Shown here: in pieces, positions 34,460-48,900 of the stretch
How positions within the stretch are numbered: position 1 is the first letter of the stretch
How the letters are laid out: every line of letters starts with the position of its first letter
NCBI RefSeq assembly: GCF_963678635.1
Contig: NC_087064.1
Span: forward strand, 7,169,671 to 7,233,670
From: Symsagittifera roscoffensis
Taxonomy: Eukaryota > Xenacoelomorpha > Acoela > Convolutidae
Length of the DNA stretch: 64,000 bases
Reading direction: 5' to 3'
Translations under genes and position numbers: made by a program
Notes under the pieces: model-generated
Database searches by the model: none
The model's input: the letters and a program-made list of their open reading frames with translations, nothing else
Told to the model about the DNA's origin: nothing

Positions 34460-36790
34460 GTGAAGCGATGTTGTTTGATCACATTGCCAATTTGAAGCAG
34501 TATTAGAATAGCTTTCCCGAAGAACGAAATTATATCATGCTGTAGTAGGCATGTAGTGTAAGTGTGAACAAAACGGCATTTTTACATGCAAATGGAAGTA
34601 TGAACAAATTTTAGGCAACTTCAAATCGTAGTTTAACGCCGGGGGGGGGGGGGGGGGGGAGTAAAATTATTTGTCCAAATTTTCGGATCGCCTATGTTGG
34701 CATTACAAAACCGTAGACGTTCCATTAGATACTTTTAGGCTCAACTCGTTTTTTATAATCACGACCTTTACAAACGATTATGAGTGCATATTTAAAAAAA
34801 AACACTCTTATACAAGACAGTCCAAAAACATCTGAATTTTTTTCAGTTTTTTATTGAGGCTCTAACAGAGTTCATTAGCGCTTTGAAATATCAAACATGA
34901 GCGTAAGTTAAGACAAAAAATCAAATAATAAATCATATGAACATCAAAGGGGTCAAAGTATAATGAATAATGAGTTACACTCAACCCTTAAGAGTTCAAA
35001 GGATCAAATCCCAGCGGCGCAAAAAACTTTTGTATAAAAATGCGCTCAACCTTAGAGAGTTGGCTGATGGAAATGTAAAATCAACTACTAGTTTGTGTAC
35101 ATTATTTTACCGGTTTAAAACAGGTTCTAGCTCAATTTTGAATAATCGAGGAAAATAAATGAACTTGGCAAAGTTTTTACTGCTTAGCAATGCTAACCAA
35201 ATTCAAAACTTAAAACAAAACAACAAGTTTATATCTCAAATTTTTAATTCGCTTTTCAAAAACCGAATGATATTATTGGTTGGTATGATCTTATCATAAT
35301 AATTGAAACTTCGTTTTTGACGTTTTTGGGTTTAGTCACTTTTTGCCTAAACAAATTTCAATTTTCTTTTGTTCATCCTTGAACTTCTGAATGAGTTTCG
35401 TGAGGGAAGGGTGCTTTCTGTTGACTGGATTTACCAAATTGTGGTTCAACCCTTCTACAGCGTTTATGGTGCGGGTAAAATTATTTGTACTTTTTGATGG
35501 CAGCTCTATTGTTATGTCAAACCTGGGTTACTCTTGCCCTTGAGAAGTAAATTTACAAATATATCTCAAAGCAGGAGGAACGCCTTCCATGGGCAAAACC
35601 GTCGTTGAGAAAAGCATTCGAATAAACTAACGAAACTTAAGATCTGTATTATGAAAATTTGTGTTGCCTGACGATTGAACGTGTCGCCAGACGGTTTGAC
35701 TCGTATGAAATAAAAACTGAATAAAAGCACACTAAGGTGTAGCTGTTGAATTCCAAACCCATTTCGCATTAGCAGTAACGCATTTCGGTTACTTAAATAA
35801 TATAATATTAAAGAGGAGATATAACTTTGCTTCCTTTTTGTTGGAAAGCCGAGCGTAAACAAGAAGTATACGGCATCTTTCAACTGAAGCCTGCAATAGA
35901 TTTGTTGAAAGAAAATTGGAGCTGCCGAAAACGCTCCATCTTTCAAAAACCATAATACTCATCATCCAAGAGAATTATGCAGATCAGCTTATGGAACAAT
36001 TGTCACATCCATCAATTCGGACTGTTTTGCGGACAGTTTTTGAGACTGTTTTAAAATGTTTCGTTTTTGGATTTTGATATGATTTGTCGGACTAATTTGT
36101 GGTGGACTTTTTTGTACAGACACGTTGACTATTCTATGTTTATTTGATATTACAGAAGCTCAGTGTCCTTTCCGAAAGAGAACAAACTATCGCGTCTGAT
36201 GTTTTACATTTAAAAAATATTTTATTTATTTGAAATTCTTGTCAATCAGAGTAAGTTCCCAAATTAGAATTAATTTTACAAAGCCAAGTTATTTAACCGG
36301 TAGTAGTTGCAAAGCAGCAAGAGTTAGTTCAGTTTTCGACACTATGAAAAGAAACTCTAAATAAAGTATGCATCAATCCTGTCATGGTCAAATAGGCATT
36401 AATAAAAAAGCACCTTTTGTATTTACTATGCTATAAATTCAAATGTGACTTCTATATGATTTCGGGTACATTCACACGTCAAAATCTTATGGCAAACTTT
36501 TGCCACCAAAAATGAAATCTTAAGCAGGCTATACTAAAACGAACAACTAATTTCCAATTTGGTGCAGTTTTCTACAGCTTCACGGTCACAGGGCGAAAAA
36601 AGTTTTCCACAGATCTTTCCCATTAGTAGATGCCTAAATTTGTTCACTACTTTAAAAAAAATAAATTTCTAAACCAACCGAGAGGCTGCTATGTTTGAAC
36701 TAAGAGTCTGGTAATACATATGGATGCTCAGTTATCTCTCGGCTCTTTCATCATTAGGTGGTTTATGGAGGCAGAATTGATCGACTCACT
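34460..36790. other. Non-coding interval with a 19-base G run
   Basis: No supported gene. A run of 19 G lies at 34641-34659. Strings 'cagtcc' at about 34815 and 'ggactgtttt' at about 36020-36060 resemble the ends of the small repeat at 16255-16530, and could bound a decayed ~1.3 kb element. TTTATT (AATAAA on the minus strand) at 36221-36230 could be the poly(A) signal of the UBR gene. Confidence 0.4.
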
Positions 36791-36797
36791 GACTGGA

Positions 36798-36942
36798 TTA
36801 CATCTCGTTCCAGTCGAACACTTGCAGTCTGGCATTCGCCTTGCTCAGCTGCCGACTGACTGTTTCGGCGATGCTCTGCGAGTACCAGATGCGCTTTAGG
36901 TTGTTCAACATCTCCTCGTTCAAAAAGAGCGGATTGCCACGT
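36798..36942 (-). CDS. UBR exon O: last coding exon
   Basis: Acceptor acgtttag; the first base completes the Lys codon, then RGNPLFLNEE (family: RGNPLHL). It ends in DWNEM and TAA at 36798-36800. Confidence 0.96.
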
Positions 36943-39900
36943 CTAAACGTACAATTTAGCCACCCGTCTAATTCTGCTTCCTTTTCAATAAAACTGCACG
37001 TCAATAGTAAAACTCGATACAAATGTGCTTGTGAAAGCAAAGAAAACGGAACCCACCATTTTTGAGTATTGTTTAAACCCGTGATGTGAAAATGCACAGT
37101 GTTCTCGCAAATCTACAATTTCCTAAAGGTCTTAACTAAATAGACTTTTGAAACAGGCCATGTTGATTTTCTGGGCTATTCAAAAACACTAAAACAGATC
37201 TTATGTCAAAAAATTCAAAAAAACTCTGTATTGTAAGTTTAAAAACTGTTCTGAATCACCTGAAAACAGACAATTCAAGGTAATCAAACATCTATAGCAC
37301 TTTTTAAATGGAAGACAACTGTCAGCGAGTAATTTCTTACTTGAGGCTGGAATCAGTTTCGCCGTATTCGTCCACGTAAGGCGCCCCATAGAAACATCCC
37401 TTTCCACCCGCACTGATGAACATAATCCTGCACTCGAGGGGTCTGAGGAAAAGGCCAGAAGCACGAGTGCATTTCTCCACATGCTGCATGCACGCCCCTT
37501 TCACCTGGTTTGTCTCTGGCTCTTCAATCTGGCAGCACAACGAGCCAGAACAGATCACCTGCAACAAATAGCATTTCCCCTTTTGTTCGACTAGTAGAGG
37601 TAGAGTTGGAAAAAAATCAGATTTATTTGTAAAAATCAGATTATTTCGATTATAATCACTGATTTTGTTTATTATCAAGATGTTTTGACTTTTTTGTTTG
37701 GTCTAAAAATGAGTGTACAGTGTAAAAAATGAGCCTATAAATTCCTATTGCAATTTGCAAAAACTTGACTTACTGTGCTGCCGTATTTTGATTTCGTAAT
37801 TGTATTTCAAGTCCAGATAAATATATTGAGTTTACCTCTCGGCAGACCATACAGATAGCTGGACATCGCATCGTGTTTCCAGTGGATGGACACAGTTTGA
37901 TGGGCTGGTTGATCAGTTGGACATAGTCGTGTGGTAGTTCAATCAGTTGGATAGGTTCCAGTGGGTAGCTCACATTCACGTGTGAATTGAGGGCCAGATC
38001 ACATCGCATAGAATCACACATTCTGAAAAACAATATAAGCAAATATATCATCAAAAACAATCATCGCTGACCAAGCAGAAATTTACAGAACAAATAACAT
38101 CACTGCCAAAAATATCCATCTTCTAACTTTTTTGACAACCAAGACCAAAAATGACAGATTGTTGAGTATGATCACAAAATTTTAAAAAAAGGCCAACAGA
38201 CTTGGAAAAGATTCAATAATTGCGAGGAAACGGAAAAAATTATACTGACTGTTTTTCAAATTTCGAATTTCAACTTGAACTTTCGAATTTCAAAGAAAAC
38301 AATATAGCCATAAAGGCGCTATCAATCTCAAAAACTTTTACACGACCTGTACACTTTTGCTGTTCGATAGTTGAGGTTGCGTTCTTTTTAACAAAAAATC
38401 AAATTTGAGCGTGAACAAATTTTAAGACTTTTCCTGGAAAAAAAATCATCAAGACCTATATAAGAGTATCCAGTGCGTTCATGACTCTTAAATACCAGTA
38501 AATTATCAATAGACGAATATGCATCAAATATCATCAAACAACCATACCAAAAGCTAGGTCAAACTCTGATATGAAATATTTCCCTTATGTAAAAAAACGC
38601 ACGCAAAAGGCTCTATTTATTACGTCTGAGTCACTAAGGATATCAAATAATCGAAGAAAACCAAGCTTGGAAAAAAGTTTGGAAGAAAATCGATAGCGGC
38701 TTTTGGTTGATAACTTTATTGCTGTATTTGTTTCTAATTAGCAAAAGCGTAACCTTTCTCTCACAATTGGTATTTTTAGTGAACCTTATATCACAACTGT
38801 ACCAAAAGGCTTAAGCGGCATGCTAGTGATGGAATCAGAAGCCTTTAGAAACTTTAAATTTTAGTGAGGATTATAGGTCTACCAAAACACAATAAGGGGT
38901 CACAAATGTGGTTATGGTTCTACCAAGATTCCCTAAATTGATGGAATGTTCGCAGAAATTGGTACGAACGATAAGAAAACGAAAAATCATTTTTTTAACA
39001 ATTGCAATTCTTTACCTTTGCATGAAAACTTCAGAGATGTTTTTAAAGCCAAAAACGCTACCAATTGGAAAACTAGCTGTGGAAGGATTGCATATTGAAA
39101 ACTGTAAGGGTACAATTGAGATATGGTGTCCCAGAATACTGCAAGATACTTTATTGTAATCTATGGCGCTTTATTGTTCCGAACAGAGAAAATGGGGAGG
39201 ACCTTTGTATTGAGGTGTTTGTGTTTTTGTTTTCCATGCAAAACTAAGTAACACAATTAATCATTGGAAGGGCTCGAGTGATATCAAAACAGAGTTTTGG
39301 TGATTTTTTGATTGTTTGTTTTTCCATGAAAAGACTTGAATTTGATTTTTCGCCGTGTCTTTTTTTGTTTGTATTTTTGAAAGTCACTTCAATTCCTTTG
39401 TTGAAAGGAAGAGAGACTCCACTATCAAACAACAAAAGTGTAAAAGTCTTTCGAACACGTGTAAAAACGTGTTCCCAGTGTCGAGAAAATCCGTTTTGTA
39501 ATTTTTTGATTTATTCTAATTTTGAGCAAGTAGCGCGAGCGAGCAGGCTTGTAACTTATCAATTTACCTATCACTAAGTTTTACTCAAATCAAAGTATTT
39601 ATCAAAAAATCTTCTAGCAACTTTTTCGGAAAAAATTCTAAGAACGAGCAAAAAAAAATCGCGAAAACTTCTAGAATGTTTTCGTATTAATATAATAATG
39701 TTTGTTTTGGAGATGTTGAACCACGAGTGGAAATCATTGACGAATGAGTCCATGCCTTCACTTGATGAACTGCGCCCAACGGAAAAGAAAACAGTCAACC
39801 CTGAACTCTGGAAGAGATCGGACAAGATAACAGGTGGCAGTGAGAACTGGCTTACGGCGATTCCGACCTCCCTGCCGACACGCTGGTTATTGTTTAAAAT

Positions 39901-42900
39901 CTTTTTCACGATTTTTAATTTGACATCATTTCCGGAAAAAACGGGGTCCCTTTATCATCACACATGAATCATCGTTTCGTTTTTTTTGGTTCCTTTTTTT
40001 CATTTCCTTTTTTTAATGTTCAGACGATTGAAAATGGGGACAAACTTTGTATTCTGGTGTGCTTTAGTTTCGTGTTTTTTTTTGTTTTCCACGCGAAATT
40101 GGTTACCATAAAAATCATCAGAATGGGTTGAACGATATTTCCAATGACAGTTGTTTCAGTCGTGATTCGAACGACATAGGAACAATCATCAAAAACTGTC
40201 AAGAAAAACTGGCTTAAACTTAATGAATTTGTTCAATATCGAGCGAGTAAAGCAATCGAGTAACGTTCACTGTATGAAAATTAAACTTTATGTCCTTACC
40301 CGGAAAGTGATCTACTTTAAACTGGTAGGGCAGCAACCGATCCACCCAACGGGCCAATCTAAATTGATATATCTTATTTCCAGGGCCGAGGTTGAGTTTT
40401 ATGATCAGTTGCTATGGTAAATTCTTTGCTTAGGAGATAAAATTTATACAGATCCTAATTTAAAAATAGCATCGGTTTGGTGTAACCCCAGTCAGCGATA
40501 AGTGGTGAACCACCAATCTACTTGGTTTTTAAATCAATCGTATTTCAAAATCGTTAAAGCTAATTTTTTTTTTGAGATTTGTCATAACTTTGCTTGCTAG
40601 TTTTTCGTGCTCCGATTTATCCCATTTCGACACAACTAGAATGTCATTCAGAAAACAGAATGCGTTCTGTGCATGATTAATAATTCTGTTCATAGCCTTT
40701 AGGAGTTCAGAATCAGTAGGTTCCCGTGGTGTTCCCTCCTGCTATGTAGAAATTACATTACCATGCTGTCTTCAGCTAATTTTAACAAGCTATAAGCATG
40801 TTTTAAAATAAGGACAGTAAAGTATAAGATGCCAGCCTTCTGTTCAGTAATAACTTGACTCACGTCGTCAAACAGTTTATCAATGCTTGGCATTTGATAC
40901 TTGTTGTTCGACAATTGCCTGTTTATTAGTTTAGCATCTAAAGCGAGTTTGATAGAATCCTCTCTTTTCACTGTTATTACAATTGGTGCCATGAAGCAAT
41001 CACTGGTACACTTGGCAAATTTCTCAATGTGACCCTCCGAAAACAGTTTTTTTTATATTTCAGCTTTAACTTTATCCTGAATATGAAAACGGATTCTCCT
41101 CCCTTTTCTCGAATCGGGCACAGGGGTTATTTAAACTTTGAGCTGACTAAATGGTTTTTTGAGTTACCCCGTCGCTCGAATAGTTGTTTATTGTTTAATA
41201 AAAAAAACTTCTTTTTTTTGACAGCTGACACAGTAGCACGTCAAACTCGGACAATTCCCTTCGGGCTGGTCATTGCGTGGTCGAGATACCCACTGTAAGT
41301 CAAATCCACTTACTTCTTCTTCACCGTTCTGTGACCAGGGAAGTTGACCCTTTCAGTTCCTAGCCTGACTATCAAAAGACTGTTTTAAGTCTTCCAGAAT
41401 GAGGATCGGTTGTTTGTTGTAATCGACAAATTGTGCTGCCAGGTTTAGTTTTCCAGCTGGGGTAAACTTTGGTTTTCGAGATTTATCGAGAATTTCTTTT
41501 GTTGTCGCCCAGTTGAGAAACAAGACTCGGCTTCCCGCGTCCACTTGATTTGATTAGCTGATTTTGGATCCTATTTAGTGCCTTCGGCTACTTCCTTTTG
41601 TTGAACTTCGGGCCTCGTAACAGATCAATTTTCTGTATCACTACCTCTTCTTTCCTAGATTAGTTAGCGGTATGATTGCAAGTTACTTCTTGGGCGTACT
41701 TTTAGATTTCCTTCAACCGAGATATCTGTTTAGTCTGACATATTCTCAAACTCGTCACAGGAATCCAAACCTTCAAAAATCAAAATCAAATCAGGTTCGT
41801 CATCTGATCTATCCGAGACTTAAATTACTTCGCTTACTTGCTGTTATCTACACATTCGTTCAAATTGATTTTGCTTGTTGCAATTTTTGCTCGTTTTCCC
41901 CAACAAGTTTTTAAATGTCCTTTACATGTTTTCTTTCCGCGTAGCTGAGTTTGCAGCTGAATTTATAATTTCAATTTGCTTTTTGTTGCAGTCCAGTTTA
42001 TAGGGTTTTCTACTTCCTCGTTAGAGTTTCGTGCTGCCATTATTGGTTCTTGTTTCATCCTGATTCCTATATCTTCTGTTGTGGTTGCTCCTACAGTTGC
42101 TTTCACATTTGTTTTCTGAAATGCCAATGTTGACTGTTTAGTGTGTTCAAACTTCATTGCCCTTTTGAGCAGCTCTGATTTCGAATGTCAACGTACTTTG
42201 GACTGTGATTTTTCTCATTTTTGAAATTAGGATGACACGTAGTATCTTGTCCTCTAGGATATCTAAATCCGACCTTGCTGCTTCGCAGTTAGTGCGGTGT
42301 GGAAGGCTTCTTGTGTTTCGTCTTGTTCCTGGGTTTTAGTGAAATTTGTACCTGTCGCACAATACACATTTTACCTTTTCGAAAGACTCCGCGGCTAACT
42401 CTGTCATTTTTCAAGCCTCGAAAAACGGATTATTCTGCAAGCACCAATTCTTGCCTTCAGTTTTTAGAGATAAGAAAAGCCTTGACACCAATTTTTCATT
42501 CTGAACTTAATTGTAGTAGATGATGTGCCCGACTCTCTGGCCTCTAGTCTATCGTTCTTCATTCTCTTGAAAGATGTTATCTAGGGCCAATTTGACTCGT
42601 AATTTCGTCTTCACTCGGGGTTTCAGGTCTCGGAGGTGATTCCTCTAAAACCTCCTTCGATTCCTCTAGTAATTGTGGGTTAACGTTTTCCTTGACTGTG
42701 TGTGCCATGAAAATTGCTCCAACCAGATCTGAAATGCCATGCTGGATCTAAAATCGCCGACGCCCGAAAATGCCGGTGACCCCACGTCAGTACGATTGAC
42801 CTGCGTTCAGAATCCTGCTGGCTGTGCCATATGGTCTTAGGGACTCTCTTATAAGTGAAACAATTGTAATCAGACAAACTTCTGATCTCAATAAAATCTC

Positions 42901-45900
42901 ATCTTATTATCTATTCTGCAGCTTTTCGCTAGCTTCGGTCAACGCAGTCTGATTTTGCAGATTCTTACATACAATTCGGTTTATAGGGACCTTGATATAA
43001 ATATAATAGATCAAAAATATGTATACAAGTATACAAATCAAAGTGACTGCTAGCGCAGTGCCACAACTGTACGCAAACGGTAAAAACATAGGCTCTTAGA
43101 ATCAAACAAATCTCAGAAAAACGAGTAGCAAAAGTGTGATAGAAGGGTTCGTTTGCATTAAAACAGAATCTCAAACAAAATACGATACTTTAAGACCTTT
43201 TAACAAAAAAATAACCGCTTTTTTCCACTCCCCTCCCACGTTTCAAAAATTCTATTTTTTTCAGTTGTTTTGCCTGCTATTATGGCTGAATGCGTGCCCG
43301 GGTTAACCTCCATAGACCAAAAATGCTAATCAAACAATTTCATAAACCAAGTCTATGAAAAAAAACTAATCATACATTTTGCTAAAATGGTGTCATCGAA
43401 TTTTCGAAGAACTTTTCTCTTGTTTTGGCATAAATTTTTGTGTACCGTACTAAATAAAAAAAACTTTTTTGTCAAAAAAAATGCTAATCATACAATTTCC
43501 ATATATAGAAATTGTATGACTAGCATTTTTTTGATGGCGACAACAAAAATTTTTCAAAGTATTTTTGAAATTGCCCCCAAAATTTTTTTTGTTTTTATTT
43601 TTCAACCGCAAAATGATTTTCGTACTCAAACAAACATTTTTTGAAGAAAAAAATTTTGCATGCAAAATTTAATTTTTTTTGTGTGTATAACGTAGTCCTG
43701 GATATACTAATATTGGATTTTTTTTCCATTTCTCTCGATAACATTTTTCAAAAATGCTCAAGAGTCTTTTTTTTCTATGGCATGTTTTTGTATGCCTTGA
43801 TCAATGTCTGGTAATTTGAAAATTCACATTTTAGAAATAATCATCTTTGAAAATTTTTGCCAAAATTTAAAAGTTTGATACTTTCGTTATATTATTAGCG
43901 TGAGACAGAATTAAGACATTGCAGGCTGTTTCCTAAGCATTTTTAATGCGTGACGGCCAAACCTTTGGTTACTATGTTTGAGTAACCAAGGTTTATTTCA
44001 TTTGTGTTCGGTTACGATCACAACCAATAAATTTTGAGAAATTAAAATGTAAAAATCAATCTTTTTGGTTTATGGAAAAATGCTAGTCATACAATTTCCA
44101 TATATGAAAAAATAGTAATCATAGACATTTCATGCAATTTTCTGTACGTATGGAATTGCATGGAAAGTGTATGACTAGCATTTTTCCATATATGGAAATT
44201 GTATGACTAGCATTTTTGGTCAACCCGGGTGATTTTTACGATGTAAGGTATGGAGAACAAATGTGAACGAATAGTTACTAAAATTACCTTGCACAATATC
44301 ATTACATTATGACCGTGTAAAATTGGTTTTTCATATCTGAACTCAAAAGTTGGGGCAAAGCTGAAAATAGCCACGTTAACAAGATCATTTGAATAGTTAA
44401 CAAGATCCGAGGGCTCTTTTTCTAGTCCCCTCCTAAGATCTATTTTTCTGCAATCCAAAAAATGAAAGTCTTTTTTAAATGTTATAAAATGCATTAAAAC
44501 GTGTTGGCGTGAACAGGTGAACAAACTTTTATAACATTTCTTACATGCAAATTGCCTTGTGAACAATTTTTGAACACCTTCATTTAGTAACTTTGGCTCT
44601 TTTCCAGTACCCCCGTTAAATTACAAAACAGAGATGTTCAAAAATTGTTCACACGGCAATATGCATGTTATAAATGTTGTACAAACTTGCTCACCTGTTC
44701 ACGCTGACACGTTTTAATACAGTTTATAACATTAAATTCGTATAATGAATTTCAGAAAAAATGAAAGGGGGGAACTGGAAAAAAGCCGTAACTTTATGAG
44801 GGGTGTGGAGAAACTCGAAAAGAGCCAATTCTAAGCAAGTTTTGTCTTCATCGTTTTCACCCAAAGTCAACCCAATGTGAGAAAAACGCATGATAAAGCT
44901 TAAATTTGCTGTGTTTTGTGCGAGTAATTTTAATCAACGCTATATGAGCTAACATGTGCGTGTTATTATGTTGTGGTAATACTTGATTCGCTGTGGTAAT
45001 AGTCGGACTTGTTTGATTTAGGACTGCCATTACGTCAATACAAGCCCGGCTAGCTCAGTCGGTAGAGCATGGGACTCTTAATCCCAGGGTCGTGGGTTCG
45101 AGCCCCACGTTGGGCGCATCTTTTTGTTCTAACTGTTTTTGTTCTAACTGTTAAACTTCTTACAGTTAATAACTAATTTTAATAATTTTACGTTGTTATA
45201 ATTTAATGACAATAATGAAAGTTATGCATGGTGACCAAGCTAGCTTTTGTGAACACATTTGTTCTTCATACCTTACATCGTAATATCACACATTCACCTT
45301 GCTGCTTGCGTTTTTTGACTATTTTCTAACTGCATGTCGGCTATATTCTTGTTGCTTTACGTGAAGTTATAGCTAAACGCGTAAAGTTACGATACAAGGT
45401 ATGAAGAACAAATCTGTTCACAATTCTTAGTTTGCTGACCATGCCAAGTTTTATTGCAATATTACAATGTTGAACTAGTTTTTCAAAGTTCTAACTCAAA
45501 ACTGTACCCACGTTAGTAACAAAAAAGAGCGAAAATTGAGAAGCCACCCAAATATTTTACAGCATGTTTATAAAAAGTGATTGTGTAGTGATTATGGGAT
45601 GCAGAGCTATAATTTAGCTGGAAAAGGTCCAAAACTGACTACACAGAAAAGATAGGACAACAGGACACATCAAGACAGAAATATAAGAATAGTCATGATG
45701 ATCAATATCATAGGCATATCTATTATTTTCTCAGAGGAGCGGCAATATCATGACCGGACCTACGATTTTCTCAGGGGGGCAGCAATATCACCGACGGATC
45801 TAGTAATTTTTCAGAGGAGCGGCAATATCATTTTTTAGGATCTAGGATTTTCTCAAGGGGCGGCAATATCACGGGCCGATGTAGGATTATGTCAAGGGGG

Positions 45901-48900
45901 CATTTTTTTTTTTAAATCAAACTTTGTTGACTTCAAATATAAGTCAATCAAACTATTTTCCGAGCTTATACTATGCCATCTTTAAACCGCAAAAAAACTG
46001 GCTGAAGATAAATTTTTTGGACAGTTTTTGGAAGGTTTTAAACAATTAATAATTTTTCGGACAGTTTTTGAAAGGTTTTAAATAACTGAAAAATTTTTGG
46101 AGCGCGCTCCCCTTTACATCTAGTTTATATTGACGCCGAGGGCACCTTAGAAAAAAAAATTTAAAGCAAAAAAAAGATGTTTTAACATATTAGAAATCGT
46201 ACCGCGGTCCATTTGGGTGGCCAGAAGTCGAAACCATGAGGTAGGTAGGGGTTCATCCCCCCATTTAAGCGCTACTGATCAATAAGTAGAAGATACACAT
46301 ACCCTAACACGTATGGTGTGAGTGAGGTGGCATTTAGCAGAGACTTCTCCAGGGGTTTGATCAGATCCTCCAGATTGTGTGGGATGCCCAAGTACTGACA
46401 TAACAGCTCCAAATTATTGTCATCTGCGAAAAAGAAAAACTACTACTCATTTTTTAGAATAATGTCGAGTTGCTTCTCCTTAAGTTTATTGTATCAAGCA
46501 AACTATTGCTTAAGCCTTGTACGACTAGAAAAAACAAACTAATTCCACTAGTATTTAGTAGAAATAAAGCAAAAAAAATCGGATGTTCATTAAATGATTG
46601 AGCAGTTTATGTTTGAAAGTGAGCGTATGTGTTTTGCCCTTAACGCTTCGTCATTATTTTTAACCCTTTCAATAAATCTTGCATACAGTACTAAGGGGGG
46701 GGGGGGGGGCTGGTAGAAAAACCAAAAATGAGAAACAATATTTCAATACGAAAGGAACTAGTTTTGTAGCCTTATTTGGTAACAAATATTATCAAGCCCT
46801 AAAATGCATCCAACCAAAACTAAAAAGAACTGTTGATTAAGGAGCTTCCTCCTTAATCGTATGCACTCACTCACCGTTTTCAAGTTTCGTTGGAGTTGGT
46901 CCAGCCATCAACATAGACTTGAAAAAGAGAGCTGCACATCTGAGCCAAGGAACGAGACACACCTCCAGCCTAGATAAGACCCTAGATAGAGTCACACTTT
47001 TCGGGGGAAGTTTGAGACCACATCTCTCCACCAAGAGATTGAACACATCCAGAATCGTCATTTCGGCGGTCGACTTCTTCGAGTCTTCAGAGTTCGCGGT
47101 AGAGTCATCTACATTCGACTGTTTCGGATCTAAATGCGATTCAATTAGCTTTAAAGGCAATCCATATCAGAATGAAGAAAGAACACGTTTTACATAAAAT
47201 ACATCAAAAACATATTATCATTAGGCAAAAAGCTCATATAAACGTCACAGTTTTCTCCATTTTTAAACATAGCCAACAGATTCTTGGAAAAAAGTACAAG
47301 AAAAACAAAACCAAACCAAAAAAAGTTGAATGAAAAAATGAGCAGTTTACAACTTTCGTTCATGACTCAGCCTCAAGAATTACTAACCTAGTAACCAATG
47401 AAGCAGCTACAGTTGCTATTAATTTGAAAATGCTTGGAAATATACCGAAAGTTCACCGAATGAGCACTTTCATGCGCAAGTTATTTTGAGAGAAAAAGAT
47501 TCGTAATATAACACTACGCTCGCTAGCTCATTTGTGTAATAACATAGCCAACAGAAAATGGGAAATGCATTAAGGAAACTGGAAAAAAAAGATACTTATT
47601 TGAAATGTTATTTCAAATTTCAATGAAAAAAATCACGCCAAAGCTCTTTCAATTTCAGGAATCTTTCAGGATTGACACTTTTCATGATACTAAGTTAGAA
47701 AAAAGTGACTCAAAAGGTATTTTCTCTAGCTATTCAGAAACGTAAAATCCGGGGCTTAGGAAATTAGACGATCAGAAAACAACGAAATTTAGACATTAAC
47801 TCGCGTGAAGTTTGTTTACAGACTTAAATTATCTTTTGTCTGAGTAAATACTGGTTGTCCAATTTGGACAATAACTTGCGAGCAAATTGCGCGAAATTTG
47901 TTAACAGACTTAAATTAAATTTTGGCTGAAAAAATACTGGTTGTCCTTAAAATCCGTTTCATTACGGTCGTCTAATTTATTGTCGTCTAATTTCCTAGGC
48001 CCCCTAAAATCCACTTTCGAGCCTAAAAACCATTCACGATTTTGCATGCCCTTTGCAATTCTTATTAGGAAGTGTAATTTGACTTTCATGAAGCTAAATA
48101 ATTTGCGATAAAATTTACGAAAGAAAAGTTGATAAGCGAAAAAGCAATTCCTGAGTCAATTCATTCACTTAACCTGAAAAAATAATTGAACTGATTCAAT
48201 TATAGAACTCCAGGATACTATCTACAATTCGAGCTAAAGCTTTTTATTTACGTGACCTATGCACTGCGGAGGGGGGGGGGGGGGGGGTGAGGAAGGGGTG
48301 GGCTTAATAATTCAAAAACTAACACAAAAGCTTTGTCACATAGGAGCAAGAAACCTGTTTGAAAATTGCCCAGCAAAACGAAGGCTGGACTTTAGAAATG
48401 TCCTCTCTACTATAAAATGATAATTTCTCTGCTTGTAAAGAACCCTTTAAGCCACATGTTATGGCAATAAAATAGTAAAATGTCCAAGAGCATTTATTCG
48501 CGTTCGATTTGAAACAAAAAAATTAAGAAATCGAGCGACAGTTGAAAAAAGATTACCATCGATTAGCATCGGTTGCTCTTCATTTGCTGCAATGTCTTGT
48601 GCCATCTTGAGGAGCACCTGAGTGACATGTAGATTGACAAAGTGGACCAGGATGAACTTGTAGACACTCCTTCGCATGAACATATTGGCCGCAGGCACTG
48701 ACACTTGGCTCGGATCCGAGGCATGCAGCAGGTGCAGTGAAGACACCATGTACACCTGGAATACAGGGCAGAATGCAACTTTAAAGACAGCCAACAGACA
48801 GACAGATCAAAAATTAAACTCGGATTCTTTTCCGACGCTTTAGGTTTTCAACGACATAAACCATATGAAAAGCTTCTGCTCTCAATATCAATCGGATGTA

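Larger units (their letters stand above)
39570..42960 (-). mobile_element. Degenerate Ty3/gypsy-type LTR retrotransposon
   Basis: On the minus strand, in order, are a Gag-like N-terminal ORF (42577-42708, MAHTVKENVNPQ...), a Gag-Pol linker with IRAAQKGNEV-type text near 42180, and a protease-like stretch near 41353-41544. Reverse transcriptase (41115 to 40575) and RNase H (40435 to 40240) follow. The frame is broken by many stops and shifts, and part of the RT between the GGNTTGTY motif and ELLKAMNR is deleted. No integrase was recognised at the 3' side. The right-hand 250 bases (about 42710-42960) may be LTR sequence. It sits antisense-free, that is in the same orientation as the host UBR gene, inside its largest intron. 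Confidence 0.75.
44236..45283. repeat. Inverted repeat enclosing the tRNA-Lys gene
   Basis: A 30-base arm at 44236-44265 is matched at 29 of 30 positions by the reverse complement at 45254-45283. Inside are a smaller palindrome (arms about 44482-44583 and 44633-44732), a solo arm of the Tc1-like element (about 44840-44945), and the tRNA gene. A further direct, less exact copy of the outer arm lies near 45380-45415. Confidence 0.6.

Noticed and set aside
34970-35158. Short basic plus ORF as a transposase fragment
   Set aside because: Basic and helical, but no transposase motif could be recognised.
39698-39967. Plus-strand ORF of 89 residues that looks coding at first sight
   Set aside because: It lies antisense at the end of the gypsy relic, has no recognisable domain and no splice or start evidence.
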